Of a stretch of DNA of 40,167 nt, positions 1-9,739 are shown one piece after another. Position 1 is the stretch's first letter. Each line of letters starts with the position of its first letter. The notes below the pieces were generated by a model. That model was not told where the DNA came from, did not search any database, and saw only the letters and a program-made list of their open reading frames with translations. Made by a program: the position numbers and the translations under genes. The DNA is from Tannerella sp. (lineage in GTDB: Bacteria; Bacteroidota; Bacteroidia; Bacteroidales; Tannerellaceae), in the NCBI GenBank assembly GCA_031271805.1, contig JAISUX010000027.1, forward strand, positions 1-40,167, in the 5' to 3' direction.

Positions 1-3000
1 ACCCAGGTTACGGGCGCTAACGTCCATATCCTCGCCGGCTTCGAGGGCTTCAATAAGAACAACATCACCGGCAAAGGTAATGACAATACGCTCTTTAACG
101 GCGGCACCAATCTTACCGACCTCTGGAGTCTTGACAAGGGCAAGAATAAGGGCTACGGCGGTAATATCACTTTCGACTATTCGCAATATTATATGTCGAA
201 TGGCGGTAATACGGAAATCCTCACGCCTAACGGTAATATCTGGGGTAAAGACTCCATCTCTTACCACGGCTTCGACGGCAATCTTACCATTGACGCCGGC
301 CTCGGTTCGGTTGATAATAAATTCAATATCCGCTGGACGGGCTTCTCGTGCCCTGGAAGCAACGAGGATATGCTTAATACACAAGTGCCTTTCTTATGCG
401 ACAGCGTACATCCGTGGCGTACGGGTAACGTGATGCTTAAGGGCGGTCACCTGACGTTCGCCAATGATATGGGCGCTTACGGTAACGGCGATGCTATCAT
501 CCGCACCCGCGAAGGTTATATCGACGTTTACGACGCTTTCACAATCGACAGCATGCAGGGCGATTTCTATGTGTATGCAGGAATGGATAACCTGGCAACA
601 GGCCGCAACAATGCTTTCGGCGATATCAGTTTCCGTGACTTCAAATACAATCCGACCCAGAACAGCGGAAATATCTTCTTGGGCGCCGACGACAATATCA
701 TGCTGAACTACGGTAACAGCAACGGTAACTACGCACCCTACGGCAGCGCTACCGGCACACCTCCGGGCTTCCCGTTGAACTACGACATCGAACCGGAATA
801 CTTCAAGCCCAACCCGTACTATTCGACACCGTGGAAGCCGAATTTGAACGATCAGATCAGCTATGCTACATACGATGTCAATACGGACGGTTACCTGTGG
901 TACAAAAATCCGGCTTCACGTCGTTGGCGCAATCTGCACCGTCTGTATCGCGGATGCTATGTTCCTTCGGACTGCTCGCCGCTCGCAGGCGTATGCAAGA
1001 CCTCGCCCAACGGCGCACGTGACCTCTATTTCGACTTCAACAAGGTCGGCGGCACAACGACAGACATACTGTCGGGCGGCGTAGGTATCGTAGCCAGCAA
1101 CTATATCGACTTCTTCACGAAGTTCACCTTCTTCGGCGGTACGCTGAACACAGGATTGGGCGCAGTGCCGGGTACGGGTACGCTTCACGGCGAATCGGTC
1201 AGCGGTTACGGCCTCTATGTTAAGTCGCAGTTCAACGGCGTAGGCTACAACCTTCCCGAAGAACGCCGCGCAACCTGCGTAGAATGTGGTGAGAAAGACG
1301 TATATCCTATCGGTGGAGTAGCAGCGCAGTCGCCCAGCACCCCGCTGCCGGAAATGACGTATATCGGCTTCCACGACGATGCACGCATCCACACTCAGAA
1401 CCAGAAATCGCTGCTCGAAGCCCCGGTAATCGAGTTCTTCGGCCACGCCGAGATAGATACCGAAACGGATAAGGGTTCAAGGACAGAGATCAAACTTAAG
1501 GCCGACAGCCTTATCTTCCACGACAGCGCTATCTTCGCCGGCAACAAGATCGTCCTCGCTCCTTATACAAGCAGCGCTACGGAACGTAATAACGACATGC
1601 GTTTCGGCGTCATCAACGACCGCGGCGCCTCCCGCGCATACTACGCGAAATACGGCCCCGCCATCGAGATGGTTGACCGCGGCACTCCGGTACTCGAACT
1701 CGGCTACCAACGTTGCTTCGAGCCTCTGAACTTGGCCAACGAATCACCGAACGCTTATGACGACCCATGGGTAGGCGGCGACATCATCGTGACCTTCAAA
1801 TACGGCTATAAGTTGCCGATGTTCAATACCGTCGTAGCTAACCACGCCCGCATATCGTTCATCACCGACTCCCTCGACGGAATCACGGGCGGCGAATATA
1901 TCAACACCTTCATCCGCACCGACCTGCTCAGGATCCGCAACTACGTTGAGTTCTATACCGACCCGACGCAGCCGCAGAACCGCTCAGGCAAGTTCGTACT
2001 CGCTACGGTACAGCAGATGGACGACCAGATGAACGATCCGGGTATCTATATGCGTCACCTGCACATGGAACCGGGTAGCGAACTGAGCGTTCCGGGCGAA
2101 GATTCGATACTGGTTATCCCGACAACGGTTGTCGGCGGTTACGGCGAGATCCACGAAAATATCCGCGTCAAAGCCGACGGTATCGTCGCTCCCGGCTTCG
2201 CCTCACTGATGGAAGGCGACTGCCAGACATGGTACAACCAGGGCAAACTGACGGTGCACAACCTCATAATGGAAGAAGGCGCACAGCTGCGTATCTCTAT
2301 CAGCTCGCGTAACGACTACCCGAACCCGGTTCAGACGGATACTATCAAGGTTAAGGATTCGGTATTCTTCTTCGGCGAAATCGGCCTCGATGTGCTTCCC
2401 GAAGTTGCAAGCCTTCCTAAGGGATGCTACCTGTTCTTTGAATACCTCGATACGCTCGGAGTAAGTAAGGATTATGTCAAGAACTTGAAACTCAATACTA
2501 TACAGTATGGCGATAAGTTCTTCGCACTCGATTTCTCGGAAGTAGGCAAGGTTTACCTCTGCGTAACCGAATATCCCGTACCCACGATCCAGCGCTGGAT
2601 AGATATCCCCGAAGTAGAAACGGTATTCACCGAGCCTAATGCAGGACGTTACTTCGCCGGCGGTCACCAAGACTTCTCGTTCAAGGCATATTATACCAGC
2701 GGCGTGCCGTTCCAGGTTAAGGCCAAAGGTTACTATACCGAGAACGTCATCAGCCTCGACGGCCCCGAAAGCCGCGTAGAACTGGCGCCCTCAACGTACC
2801 AATACACTATCTTCCAGATTATCGAACCTTGGACGGTATTTATCGGCCCCGAACTGTCAACGACAGCCAATGAGTCGCTCAACGGCAGCCGCGTATGGGC
2901 ATACCGCAATACGCTGTATATCAACGTTCCGGCGGAAGATGTCGTAAGCGTCTATAATGTCGCAGGTATGCTGAATAAGAAGTTGGACATCAAACCGGGT

Positions 3001-3081
3001 ATTAATAAGATGACACTCGAACGCGGTGTTTATGTTGTCACACTTAAGGATGGAACAATACATAAAATTGTTATTAAATAA
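1..3081 (+). CDS. Large secreted/surface protein with T9SS type A sorting domain (5' partial)
   Basis: The reading frame is open from base 1, so the N terminus lies outside the window; at least 1026 residues are visible. The body is rich in Gly, Asn, Asp, Tyr and Thr with short repeated turns such as LGADDNIMLNYGNSNGN, which suggests a beta-solenoid or adhesin-like fold. No enzyme motif is recognised. The last 70 or so residues (from about 2860) look like a T9SS C-terminal sorting domain: VSVYNVAGMLNKK, then a GVYVV turn, then the basic end KIVIK. Proteins with this signal cross the outer membrane through the Por system and are usually cleaved and anchored or released. The gene stands alone and is closed by the terminator at 3111-3146. 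The family call rests on the sorting domain; the substrate or ligand is unknown. Confidence 0.85.
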   Translation, partial: TQVTGANVHILAGFEGFNKNNITGKGNDNTLFNGGTNLTDLWSLDKGKNKGYGGNITFDYSQYYMSNGGNTEILTPNGNIWGKDSISYHGFDGNLTIDAGLGSVDNKFNIRWTGFSCPGSNEDMLNTQVPFLCDSVHPWRTGNVMLKGGHLTFANDMGAYGNGDAIIRTREGYIDVYDAFTIDSMQGDFYVYAGMDNLATGRNNAFGDISFRDFKYNPTQNSGNIFLGADDNIMLNYGNSNGNYAPYGSATGTPPGFPLNYDIEPEYFKPNPYYSTPWKPNLNDQISYATYDVNTDGYLWYKNPASRRWRNLHRLYRGCYVPSDCSPLAGVCKTSPNGARDLYFDFNKVGGTTTDILSGGVGIVASNYIDFFTKFTFFGGTLNTGLGAVPGTGTLHGESVSGYGLYVKSQFNGVGYNLPEERRATCVECGEKDVYPIGGVAAQSPSTPLPEMTYIGFHDDARIHTQNQKSLLEAPVIEFFGHAEIDTETDKGSRTEIKLKADSLIFHDSAIFAGNKIVLAPYTSSATERNNDMRFGVINDRGASRAYYAKYGPAIEMVDRGTPVLELGYQRCFEPLNLANESPNAYDDPWVGGDIIVTFKYGYKLPMFNTVVANHARISFITDSLDGITGGEYINTFIRTDLLRIRNYVEFYTDPTQPQNRSGKFVLATVQQMDDQMNDPGIYMRHLHMEPGSELSVPGEDSILVIPTTVVGGYGEIHENIRVKADGIVAPGFASLMEGDCQTWYNQGKLTVHNLIMEEGAQLRISISSRNDYPNPVQTDTIKVKDSVFFFGEIGLDVLPEVASLPKGCYLFFEYLDTLGVSKDYVKNLKLNTIQYGDKFFALDFSEVGKVYLCVTEYPVPTIQRWIDIPEVETVFTEPNAGRYFAGGHQDFSFKAYYTSGVPFQVKAKGYYTENVISLDGPESRVELAPSTYQYTIFQIIEPWTVFIGPELSTTANESLNGSRVWAYRNTLYINVPAEDVVSVYNVAGMLNKKLDIKPGINKMTLERGVYVVTLKDGTIHKIVIK

Positions 3082-3110
3082 ACTTTCATTCTAAAAAATG
3101 ATAACTAAGG

Positions 3111-3146
3111 ACTCCCAAAGTCGTAAAAAACTTTGGGAGTTCTTTC
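3111..3146 (+). terminator. Intrinsic terminator after the T9SS protein gene
   Basis: A perfect 10-base inverted repeat, ACTCCCAAAG at 3111-3120 and CTTTGGGAGT at 3131-3140, encloses a 10-base loop and is followed by a T-rich tract (TCTTTCT). It separates the upstream gene from kdsB and argues against any kdsB start upstream of it. Confidence 0.85.
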
Positions 3147-3175
3147 TATATATTTCTAAAATATTATTATCTTTA
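3143..3175 (+). promoter_or_regulatory. Candidate kdsB promoter (weak match)
   Basis: TATCTTTA at 3168-3175 resembles the Bacteroidota -7 box TAnnTTTG with one mismatch. TTTC at 3143-3146 could be a degenerate -33 element, 21 bases upstream. The site lies between the terminator and the ATG at 3200, where a promoter is needed. The match is imperfect. Confidence 0.35.
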
Positions 3176-3199
3176 CGCGCTAAACAAAATGATTTGTAT

Positions 3200-3979
3200 A
3201 TGAAATTTTTGGGAATAATACCTGCCAGGTACGCTTCAACACGTTTTCCCGGCAAACCATTGGCCGATTTATGCGGCAAACCGATGATACAACGGGTATA
3301 TGAACGTGTCATCGGTACAGTAGATGAGTTGTACGTCGCAACGGATGATACACGTATTTATGACGTCGTAAAGGATTTCGGCGGGAAAGCCGTGATGACG
3401 TCGAAAGAACATACGAGCGGCACAGGCCGATGTCGCCAGGCATTGGAAATCATCACCCGCCTCAAAGAAGGCGGCCATGATGACCACTTCAACGTGATAA
3501 TAAATATCCAGGGCGATGAGCCGTTTGTCTGTCCCTCGCAAATCACCTTGCTGAAGGACTGTTTCAACGACCCTGCGACCAAAATTGCTACGTTGGCCAA
3601 ACTCATTGATAAAGAGGAAGATATGTTTAATCATAACATTCCTAAAGTAGTGATCACAACCTGCGGTAGAGCGATGTACTTCAGCCGTAAGGCCATACCG
3701 TATTACCGCGGGAAAGAGAAGACCGAATGGCTGCAATTACACCCTTATTACAAACATATCGGATTGTATGCCTATCGTAACGATGTGCTGAAAGAGATAA
3801 GCGCGCTATCGCAGTCGTCGGCGGAAATAGCCGAGAAACTCGAACAGCTGCGCTGGCTCGAAAACGGCTACGAAATAAAAGTGGCCATCACCACCCGCGA
3901 AACAATAGGAGTAGATACGCCCGAAGACCTCGTCCGCGCCGAAGAGTTCCTTAAGCGAGGGGGCGATTATTGTATATAG
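3200..3979 (+). CDS. kdsB: 3-deoxy-manno-octulosonate cytidylyltransferase (CMP-Kdo synthetase)
   Basis: Activates Kdo with CTP to give CMP-Kdo, the donor for the inner core of lipopolysaccharide; a cytoplasmic enzyme. The 259-residue protein has the family landmarks: the nucleotide-binding start IIPARYASTRFPGKPL (residues 6-21), NIQGDEPF (102-109), YFSR (160-163), HIGLYAYR (186-193), LEQLRWLENG (214-223) and GVDTPEDL (237-244). Length is normal for KdsB. The frame is open upstream to an ATG at 3098, but that extension would run through the terminator hairpin at 3111-3140, so the ATG at 3200 is chosen. The gene is followed by a converging ribosomal operon, so it appears monocistronic. Confidence 0.96.
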   Translation: MKFLGIIPARYASTRFPGKPLADLCGKPMIQRVYERVIGTVDELYVATDDTRIYDVVKDFGGKAVMTSKEHTSGTGRCRQALEIITRLKEGGHDDHFNVIINIQGDEPFVCPSQITLLKDCFNDPATKIATLAKLIDKEEDMFNHNIPKVVITTCGRAMYFSRKAIPYYRGKEKTEWLQLHPYYKHIGLYAYRNDVLKEISALSQSSAEIAEKLEQLRWLENGYEIKVAITTRETIGVDTPEDLVRAEEFLKRGGDYCI

Positions 3980-4171
3980 TGTGGCGGTTCTCTAATACAG
4001 GAACCCGAACTGCCAGAGAGGGATGATATTGTCGAAGCCGAACTCGATGTCGTCTTTGACAACAAAACTGTTGCTGACGTCTTTTTTGCATAATTTCAGT
4101 GCGATTTTTCAAAAAAGTGCATTTTTTGCGTGCAATTTGCTCAATAGATAGCCTCTCTTCAATCGCAGTAC

Positions 4172-4203
4172 GAAAAAAGCGGTCGGAAATTTTATTTCCG
4201 GCC
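4172..4203 (-). terminator. Intrinsic terminator of the ribosomal superoperon
   Basis: On the minus strand GGCCGGAAAT (4203-4194), a 3-base loop AAA and ATTTCCGACC (4190-4181) form a 10-base-pair stem with one G-U pair, followed by GC and six T (4178-4173). It lies about 35 bases past the rplQ stop. The rest of the 257-base gap between kdsB and rplQ holds only AT-rich sequence with no supported gene. Confidence 0.85.
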
Positions 4204-4236
4204 GCCATAATATCAAAATGAAATAGAAAAGATTTC

Positions 4237-4806
4237 TTATTCGGCTTTTTGCTCTTCGGGAGCAGGGGTTTCCGTCACCGCTTCAACAACCGGTTCTTCA
4301 ACCGCCTGTTCAACTTCAGCGGCAGTAGCAGTAGCAGTAGCAGTAGCGGCGGGCGACGATTCCGTGCCGGTAGCTTTCTTGCGCGAACGACGGGTCTTTG
4401 CCGCTGTCTTCTTGACTTTAAGCATATTCTCATTAAAGTCAACTAACTCAATAAAGCACATCGCAGCGTTGTCGCCAAGCCGATTGCCGACCTTGATAAT
4501 ACGGGTATAACCTCCCGGACGGTCTGCAATTTTGGATGAAATCACCGTAAACAACTCATTAACAGCCGCTTTATCTTGCAAATAGGAGAATACCGTACGC
4601 ATCAAATGCGTTTTGCTATCCGGCTGCTCTATTGCGTCTTTCGACTTTGTTATCAACGGTTCAACATACTTGCGAAGCGACTTTGCTTTGGCTGTAGTCG
4701 TAAAAATACGTTTATGCTTGATTAATGACGATGCCATGTTCGACAGCATCGCCTCGCGGTGCGAGTGCGTGCGTCCCAAATGATTGATTTTCTTGTTATG
4801 TCTCAT
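4237..4806 (-). CDS. rplQ: 50S ribosomal protein L17, with long Ala/Thr/Glu-rich tail
   Basis: The start [20 protein letters not shown] and the block [20 protein letters not shown]-like core identify L17, which binds 23S rRNA near the tunnel exit side. The conserved part covers about 140 residues. A low-complexity tail of about 45 residues follows: a basic stretch ([16 protein letters not shown]), then alternating Ala-Thr, then acidic Glu/Ala/Pro/Val. Such tails are common on Bacteroidota L17 and vary in length. The Ala-Thr stretch is encoded by a 6-base tandem repeat at 4322-4345. It is the last gene of the operon, 3 bases after rpoA, and is followed by the terminator at 4172-4203. Confidence 0.97.
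   Translation of the reverse strand: MRHNKKINHLGRTHSHREAMLSNMASSLIKHKRIFTTTAKAKSLRKYVEPLITKSKDAIEQPDSKTHLMRTVFSYLQDKAAVNELFTVISSKIADRPGGYTRIIKVGNRLGDNAAMCFIELVDFNENMLKVKKTAAKTRRSRKKATGTESSPAATATATATAAEVEQAVEEPVVEAVTETPAPEEQKAE
4322..4345. repeat. Hexanucleotide tandem repeat GCAGTA x4 inside rplQ
   Basis: Four perfect copies of GCAGTA on the plus strand encode alternating Thr and Ala in the L17 tail. The unit is a multiple of three, so copy-number change would keep the frame. Confidence 0.85.
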
Positions 4807-4809
4807 TGC

Positions 4810-5802
4810 TTAATCTCTATCTAATTTATATTTTGCTATATCCATTCCGAAGGAAAGGTGCAGGTTATCTAACAGTTCATCCAATTCGGTAAGTGATTTC
4901 TTTCCGAAATTCCTGAATTTCAACAAGTCGTTCTTGTTATAGTGAACGAGTTCGCCTAAGGTCTCGACGTCGGCGGCTTTCAGGCAGTTCAATGCACGTA
5001 CCGAAAGGTCCATATCCGAGAGTTTGGTCTTGAGCAGCTGACGCATGTGCAGGATTTCCTCGTCAAATTCTTCGTCGGTGTCATTATCAATAATTTCGAC
5101 TGCGATCTTCTCGTCGGAGAACAACATAAAATGATGTATCAGTATCTTAGCAGCCTCTTTCAATGCGTCTTTAGGGTGGATAGAGCCGTCTGTCGCAATC
5201 TCGATCACGAGTTTTTCGTAATCGGTCTTTTGTTCGACGCGCCAATTATCAACCATATATTTCACATTGCGGATAGGCGTGTAAATGGAATCGATGGGTA
5301 TAACCAATTTATCAGGTGATTCGGGTTGCTCATCTGCGGGTACATATCCACGGCCTTTGTTGATAGTAAGTACCATTTGGAATGATGCGCCCGGGTCGAG
5401 ATGGCATATTTCGAGTTCGGGATTAAGAATCTCGAAATTATCTCCAAGAGTTTTGCCTATGTCGCCGGCTTTCAGAACATCTTTCTTTGAGACTGCGACG
5501 GTAACGCTTGTCGATTCGACATCCTCGCCTTCATGCTTAAAGCGCACCTGTTTGAGGTTGAGGATAATGTTAGTCACATCTTCGAGCACGCCGGGTATGG
5601 TTGCAAATTCGTGTTCTACCCCTTCGATTTTCACTGATGAAATGGCATATCCTTCCAAAGAAGACAAGAGAATGCGGCGCAAGGCATTGCCTATGGTAAT
5701 GCCATAACCGGGTTCCAACGGACGAAACTCAAATTTCCCGAAAGATGGGTCCGCTTCCAACATCAATACCTTATCGGGTTTCTGGAATGTTAATATTGCC
5801 AT
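4810..5802 (-). CDS. rpoA: DNA-directed RNA polymerase alpha subunit
   Basis: The 330-residue protein has the two-domain form. The N-terminal assembly domain includes [24 protein letters not shown]-type sequence (about residues 27-49) and the C-terminal domain (about 255-330) contains [20 protein letters not shown] and [12 protein letters not shown], the helix-hairpin-helix that binds UP elements and activators. Length is normal. It sits between rpsD (6-base gap) and rplQ (3-base gap), the usual alpha-operon position, and is most likely translated from the same long transcript. Confidence 0.98.
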   Translation of the reverse strand: MAILTFQKPDKVLMLEADPSFGKFEFRPLEPGYGITIGNALRRILLSSLEGYAISSVKIEGVEHEFATIPGVLEDVTNIILNLKQVRFKHEGEDVESTSVTVAVSKKDVLKAGDIGKTLGDNFEILNPELEICHLDPGASFQMVLTINKGRGYVPADEQPESPDKLVIPIDSIYTPIRNVKYMVDNWRVEQKTDYEKLVIEIATDGSIHPKDALKEAAKILIHHFMLFSDEKIAVEIIDNDTDEEFDEEILHMRQLLKTKLSDMDLSVRALNCLKAADVETLGELVHYNKNDLLKFRNFGKKSLTELDELLDNLHLSFGMDIAKYKLDRD

Positions 5803-5808
5803 AATCAG

Positions 5809-6414
5809 TTATTTAGAATACAATTCTACTATTAATTGTTCTTTAATATTTTCCGGAATATCCACACGTTCCGGAAGATGCATAAATTTGCCGTTCATAG
5901 ACGACTGTTCCCACTCTATCCACGGATATTTGCTGTGGTTGAAGCCTGATAGTGCGTTCAATATCACCTCAAGCGACTTAGAGCGTTCGCGCACACCCAC
6001 AATCTGACCGGGTTTGATTGTATATGAAGGAATATTGACAACGTCGCCATCGACGGTAATGTGACGATGTGACACGAGTTGACGTGCGGCATCGCGGGTC
6101 GGTGCAAGACCGAGGCGATAAACCACGTTATCGAGGCGGCTTTCGAGCAGTTGGAGCAACACTTCGCCGGTGATGCCTTTCGAGCGTGAAGCCTTCTCGA
6201 ACATATTACGGAATTGTTTCTCTAATACGCCATAAGTGTATTTAGCCTTTTGTTTTTCCTTCAACTGTATGCCATATTCGGACGTTTTCTTGCGGCGGTT
6301 GATGCCGTGTTGTCCCGGCGGATAGTTCTTCTTCGACAGAACCTTGTCCGGTCCGTATATGGCCTCGCCGAACTTACGGGCGATTTTTGTTTTTGCTCCT
6401 GTATATCTTGCCAT
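5809..6414 (-). CDS. rpsD: 30S ribosomal protein S4
   Basis: A primary 16S rRNA binder that nucleates the 5' domain of the small subunit. [21 protein letters not shown] and the S4 RNA-binding domain [31 protein letters not shown] (about residues 92-124) are clear. The 201-residue length matches Bacteroidota S4. It lacks the N-terminal zinc-binding cysteines that some bacteria keep. In other bacteria S4 represses the alpha operon; no S4 target structure is identified here. Confidence 0.98.
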   Translation of the reverse strand: MARYTGAKTKIARKFGEAIYGPDKVLSKKNYPPGQHGINRRKKTSEYGIQLKEKQKAKYTYGVLEKQFRNMFEKASRSKGITGEVLLQLLESRLDNVVYRLGLAPTRDAARQLVSHRHITVDGDVVNIPSYTIKPGQIVGVRERSKSLEVILNALSGFNHSKYPWIEWEQSSMNGKFMHLPERVDIPENIKEQLIVELYSK

Positions 6415-6431
6415 TTTGCTTGTATTATAAT

Positions 6432-6821
6432 TTATACTCTTCTTCTTTTAGGCGGACGGCAACCGTTGTGCGGAAGCGGCGTCACGTCTATTATCTCCGT
6501 TACTTCGATGCCTGCGCTGTTGATGGTACGGATAGCCGATTCGCGTCCGTTACCGGGGCCTTTGATATATACCCTGACCTTACGAAGCCCTAAGTCAAAA
6601 GCGACTTTTGAGCAATCCTGGGCGGCCATTTGCGCCGCATACGGGGTATTTTTCTTAGAACTGCGGAAACCCATCTTGCCTGCCGACGACCAACTTATCA
6701 CCTGCCCGTCGCTATTGCAGAGCGAGATGATGATATTGTTGAACGACGAATGAACATGCGCTTCGCCGTAGGCTTCTACCTTTACTTTTCTTTTCTTTGC
6801 TGCGACTGTTTTCTTTGCCAT
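6432..6821 (-). CDS. rpsK: 30S ribosomal protein S11
   Basis: Part of the small-subunit platform, next to the mRNA exit and S7/S18. The sequence [20 protein letters not shown] and the end [16 protein letters not shown] are S11 signatures. The frame is open to a TTG two codons upstream (6827), but the ATG at 6821 giving [14 protein letters not shown] matches the family start and is preferred, for 129 residues. It is 17 bases upstream of rpsD and 9 bases after rpsM. Confidence 0.97.
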   Translation of the reverse strand: MAKKTVAAKKRKVKVEAYGEAHVHSSFNNIIISLCNSDGQVISWSSAGKMGFRSSKKNTPYAAQMAAQDCSKVAFDLGLRKVRVYIKGPGNGRESAIRTINSAGIEVTEIIDVTPLPHNGCRPPKRRRV

Positions 6822-6830
6822 AATCAATTG

Positions 6831-7211
6831 TTATTTAGTAGCCTTTTTCTTATTTGCAACGGTTTTCTTCTTGCCGCGACGGGTACGCGCGTTGTTTTTC
6901 GTACTCTGCCCGCGAACCGGCAAGCCGATGCGATGACGTATGCCCCGATAGCAGCCGATATCCATCAATCGCTTGATGTTCAGCTGTGTCTCGGAACGAA
7001 GGTCTCCTTCGACTTTGTACTCCGAGCCTATGACCTCGCGAATCTTCGCGGCCTGCTCGTCTGTCCAGTCCTTCACCTTGATATCCTTGTCGATACCTGC
7101 TTTCTTTAAAATCGTATTTGACGCACTGCGACCTATTCCGTAGATATAGGTTAAGGCTATCTCGCCTCTCTTCTCTTGCGGCAAATCTACTCCGACTATT
7201 CTTATCGCCAT
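6831..7211 (-). CDS. rpsM: 30S ribosomal protein S13
   Basis: Forms the small-subunit head and contacts the P-site tRNA and L5 (bridge B1b). [27 protein letters not shown] is the classic start, and the C-terminal [21 protein letters not shown] reaches towards the decoding centre. Its 126 residues are normal length. It follows rpmJ, as in many alpha operons. Confidence 0.98.
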   Translation of the reverse strand: MAIRIVGVDLPQEKRGEIALTYIYGIGRSASNTILKKAGIDKDIKVKDWTDEQAAKIREVIGSEYKVEGDLRSETQLNIKRLMDIGCYRGIRHRIGLPVRGQSTKNNARTRRGKKKTVANKKKATK

Positions 7212-7245
7212 AGTTATTTATTTGATATTTAATAATTTACAACTC

Positions 7246-7362
7246 TTAACCCTGACGTGTTTTGAACTTCGGGTTCTTCTTGTTAATAACGTACAAACGT
7301 CCTTTGCGCCTGACTATCTTACAGTCGGCCGTACGTTTCTTCAATGATGCTCTTACTTTCAT
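7246..7362 (-). CDS. rpmJ: 50S ribosomal protein L36
   Basis: A 38-residue gene read directly from the minus strand between infA and rpsM. It begins [20 protein letters not shown] and ends [10 protein letters not shown]36 usually carries a zinc ribbon of Cys and His residues. Here only one Cys (Cys14) remains, so this is the non-zinc (C-minus) form typical of Bacteroidota. It is 34 bases upstream of rpsM. Confidence 0.95.
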   Translation of the reverse strand: MKVRASLKKRTADCKIVRRKGRLYVINKKNPKFKTRQG

Positions 7363-7380
7363 ATCTTTACAATTTTATAT

Positions 7381-7599
7381 TTATTTGTACCTGAACGCTA
7401 TACGGCCTTTACTCAAATCGTAGGGCGACATCTCGACGCGCACCTTATCTCCGGGAAGTATCTTGATGTAGTGCATACGCATCTTTCCGGAAATGTGTGC
7501 GGTTATTTCGTGCCCGTTTTCCAACTCGACACGAAACATGGCGTTCGATAACGCCTCGACGATTAAACCGTCCTGTTCTATTGCAGCCTGTTTTGCCAT
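7381..7599 (-). CDS. infA: Translation initiation factor IF-1
   Basis: The 72-residue OB-fold protein binds the A site during initiation and assists IF-2 and IF-3. [22 protein letters not shown] and [22 protein letters not shown] are near-identical to IF-1 families, with the closing RIAFRYK. The minus-strand bases AAGGA lie about 13 bases upstream of the ATG. It sits 4 bases after map and 18 before rpmJ, the usual secY-map-infA-rpmJ order. Confidence 0.98.
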   Translation of the reverse strand: MAKQAAIEQDGLIVEALSNAMFRVELENGHEITAHISGKMRMHYIKILPGDKVRVEMSPYDLSKGRIAFRYK

Positions 7600-7603
7600 A
7601 TAA

Positions 7604-8386
7604 TTATATTTCCTTACCTACTATTTCTTCCACATATTCAAATGTTGACAATATTTTTGCTCCGCCGTAACGTATTGCTATGCAATGTTCAAAATGCGCG
7701 GACATCTTGCGGTCGCGTGTGCGAACAGTCCACCGGTCATTCTCGATAACCACATTTTTGGCTCCCTGGTTGATCATCGGCTCTATGCAGATGCACATCC
7801 CGCTTTTCAACATGGGTCCCGAACCGCACTTACCGAAGTTGGGCACTTCCGGGTCTTCGTGCATCTTGCGGCCACAGCCATGTCCGACGAGGTCGCGCAC
7901 TACCGAATAGCCTTTCGCTTCGCAGTAGGACTGAACGGCATGGCTTATGTCGCCAACCCTATTCCCGGGCAATGCTTTGGCGATGCCTTTGTAGAGCGAT
8001 TCCTTAGTCGTACGCAGCAAGCGTTTCGTTTCTTCCGCGACTTCGCCTACGCAAAAAGTATAGGCCGAATCACCGACAAAACCATTCAGAACGGTTCCGC
8101 AATCGACCGAAATAATGTCGCCTTCCTTTAGAACAACTTTATCCGACGGGATACCGTGAACGACGTTTTCATTTATCGACGTACATATCGACTTCGGGAA
8201 GTCATTGTATCCGAGAAATGCCGGATAAGCCCCGTGGTCGCGAATAAATTCGTCGGCAATATTGTTCAGTTGAAGGGTCGATATTCCCGGTTTAATGTGT
8301 TTGGCGAGTTCTCCGAGCGTTTTGCCCACAAGATGATTCGCTTCATACATTAATTCGATTTCTTCGTCCGTCTTCAAAAATATCAT
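7604..8386 (-). CDS. map: Methionine aminopeptidase, type I
   Basis: Removes the N-terminal Met from new proteins when the second residue is small. The pita-bread fold ligands are all present: Asp95 and Asp106 (in [20 protein letters not shown]), His169 ([13 protein letters not shown]), Glu202 ([11 protein letters not shown]) and Glu233 ([10 protein letters not shown]), plus substrate-binding His78 (VVHGIP). The 260-residue length is normal for the short type Ia enzyme. It lies 6 bases after secY and 4 before infA and is co-transcribed with translation genes. Confidence 0.97.
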   Translation of the reverse strand: MIFLKTDEEIELMYEANHLVGKTLGELAKHIKPGISTLQLNNIADEFIRDHGAYPAFLGYNDFPKSICTSINENVVHGIPSDKVVLKEGDIISVDCGTVLNGFVGDSAYTFCVGEVAEETKRLLRTTKESLYKGIAKALPGNRVGDISHAVQSYCEAKGYSVVRDLVGHGCGRKMHEDPEVPNFGKCGSGPMLKSGMCICIEPMINQGAKNVVIENDRWTVRTRDRKMSAHFEHCIAIRYGGAKILSTFEYVEEIVGKEI

Positions 8387-8392
8387 AATGTC

Positions 8393-9733
8393 TTAATATG
8401 CGGCAATTGAGCCTGTACGGCCTTTAATTCTGCCGGACTTCATCAGTCCGTCGTAATGACGCATCAACAAATGGCTCTCCACTTGTTGCAGTGTATCAAG
8501 TATAACTCCCACGAGGATGAGCAGCGACGTCCCTCCGAAGAAAGAGGAGAAGCCCTGACTCACGCCTGCTATTTGTGCAAAAGCGGGCAGAATAGCGACT
8601 ATCGCAAGAAAGAAAGCGCCGGGCAGGGTTATCCTGTCCATGATGCCGTCGAGATAGTCTTTTGTGGCTTTTCCCGGCTTGACGCCCGGAATGAAACCGT
8701 TATTACGCTTCAGGTCATCGGCCATCTGCGTGGGGTTGATAGTGATAGCTGTATAAAAATAAGTGAACGCAATAATCATCACTGCAAACACGAAGTTATA
8801 CCAGAAACTTGTGTGGCTCATGAATGCTTGCCAAAACGAACCGACATTGCCGCCCTTGAACATTCCGATAAGGGTTATAGGGATGAACATGATAGCTTGG
8901 GCAAAGATAATCGGCATCACGTTGGCCGCGTTGACTTTCAGAGGGATGTATTGGCGTGCGCCGCCGTACTGCTTGTTGCCGACAATACGCTTGGCGTACT
9001 GAACGGGGACTTTGCGGGTACCCTGGACGAGCAGGATTGCACCGGCGATAACGGCCAAAAGGAACAACATCTCGACGAGGAACATCACAAGGCCGCCGGC
9101 CTGTTCGTTCATTCGCGAAGTAAATTCTTCAACCAGCGAGCGGGGCAGGCGGTTGATGATACCGATCATGATTATGAACGATATACCGTTGCCGATGCCT
9201 TTATCGGTTATGCGCTCGCCGAGCCACAGCACGAACATGCTGCCTGCCGCCATGATGATTATCGACTCTATCCTGAACCATATTCCTCCCGGCAGCGAAG
9301 CGCCTACTTGCGCCAACTGCATCTCGAGGTTCGTCAGGTAAGCGAAGCCTTGCACAACAAGGATAGCGACCGTCAAATAGCGGGTGTACTGGTTGATCTT
9401 CCGGCGTCCGCTTTCGCCTTCGCGTTGCATCTTCTGGAACGAGGGGATAACGATTGCCATCAACTGCATCACAATCGACGCGGAGATATAAGGCATGATA
9501 CCCAATGCGAAAATCGAAGCATGTGAGAACGCTCCACCCGAAAACATGTCAAGCAGAGCCATCAAACCGCCGCGTGTCTGGTTAGTCAAGGCCGTCAAGT
9601 CCTTCGGATCGATACCGGGAAGGACTATATACGTTCCGAAAAGATACACGGAAACGAAGAGCATCGTTATCATGATGCGTTTCCGAAGGTCTTCTATCTT
9701 CCAAATATTTTGTATTGTATCGACTATTCTCAT
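8393..9733 (-). CDS. secY: Preprotein translocase subunit SecY
   Basis: The inner-membrane channel of the Sec translocon, partner of SecE, SecG and SecA. The 446 residues carry about ten hydrophobic segments, beginning with TMLFVSVYLFGTYIVLPGID, and include the conserved MGIMPYISASIVMQL-type region around residue 78-92 and GIGNGISFIIMIGII (about 181-195). Position between rplO and map (6-base gaps each side) is the classic end of the spc operon. Confidence 0.98.
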   Translation of the reverse strand: MRIVDTIQNIWKIEDLRKRIMITMLFVSVYLFGTYIVLPGIDPKDLTALTNQTRGGLMALLDMFSGGAFSHASIFALGIMPYISASIVMQLMAIVIPSFQKMQREGESGRRKINQYTRYLTVAILVVQGFAYLTNLEMQLAQVGASLPGGIWFRIESIIIMAAGSMFVLWLGERITDKGIGNGISFIIMIGIINRLPRSLVEEFTSRMNEQAGGLVMFLVEMLFLLAVIAGAILLVQGTRKVPVQYAKRIVGNKQYGGARQYIPLKVNAANVMPIIFAQAIMFIPITLIGMFKGGNVGSFWQAFMSHTSFWYNFVFAVMIIAFTYFYTAITINPTQMADDLKRNNGFIPGVKPGKATKDYLDGIMDRITLPGAFFLAIVAILPAFAQIAGVSQGFSSFFGGTSLLILVGVILDTLQQVESHLLMRHYDGLMKSGRIKGRTGSIAAY

Positions 9734-9739
9734 AACGGC

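Noticed and set aside
3098-3199. An N-terminal extension of KdsB from the ATG at 3098.
   Set aside because: It would translate through the terminator hairpin, and the family start is the MKFLGIIPAR at 3200.
3951-4208. An 85-codon minus-strand open frame between kdsB and rplQ.
   Set aside because: It overlaps the kdsB 3' end and the operon terminator hairpin, has no family resemblance and no ribosome-binding site.
8456-9526. A 356-codon plus-strand open frame opposite secY.
   Set aside because: It is antisense to a certain gene; its His/Asp/Arg-rich translation is typical of a shadow of a membrane-protein gene.
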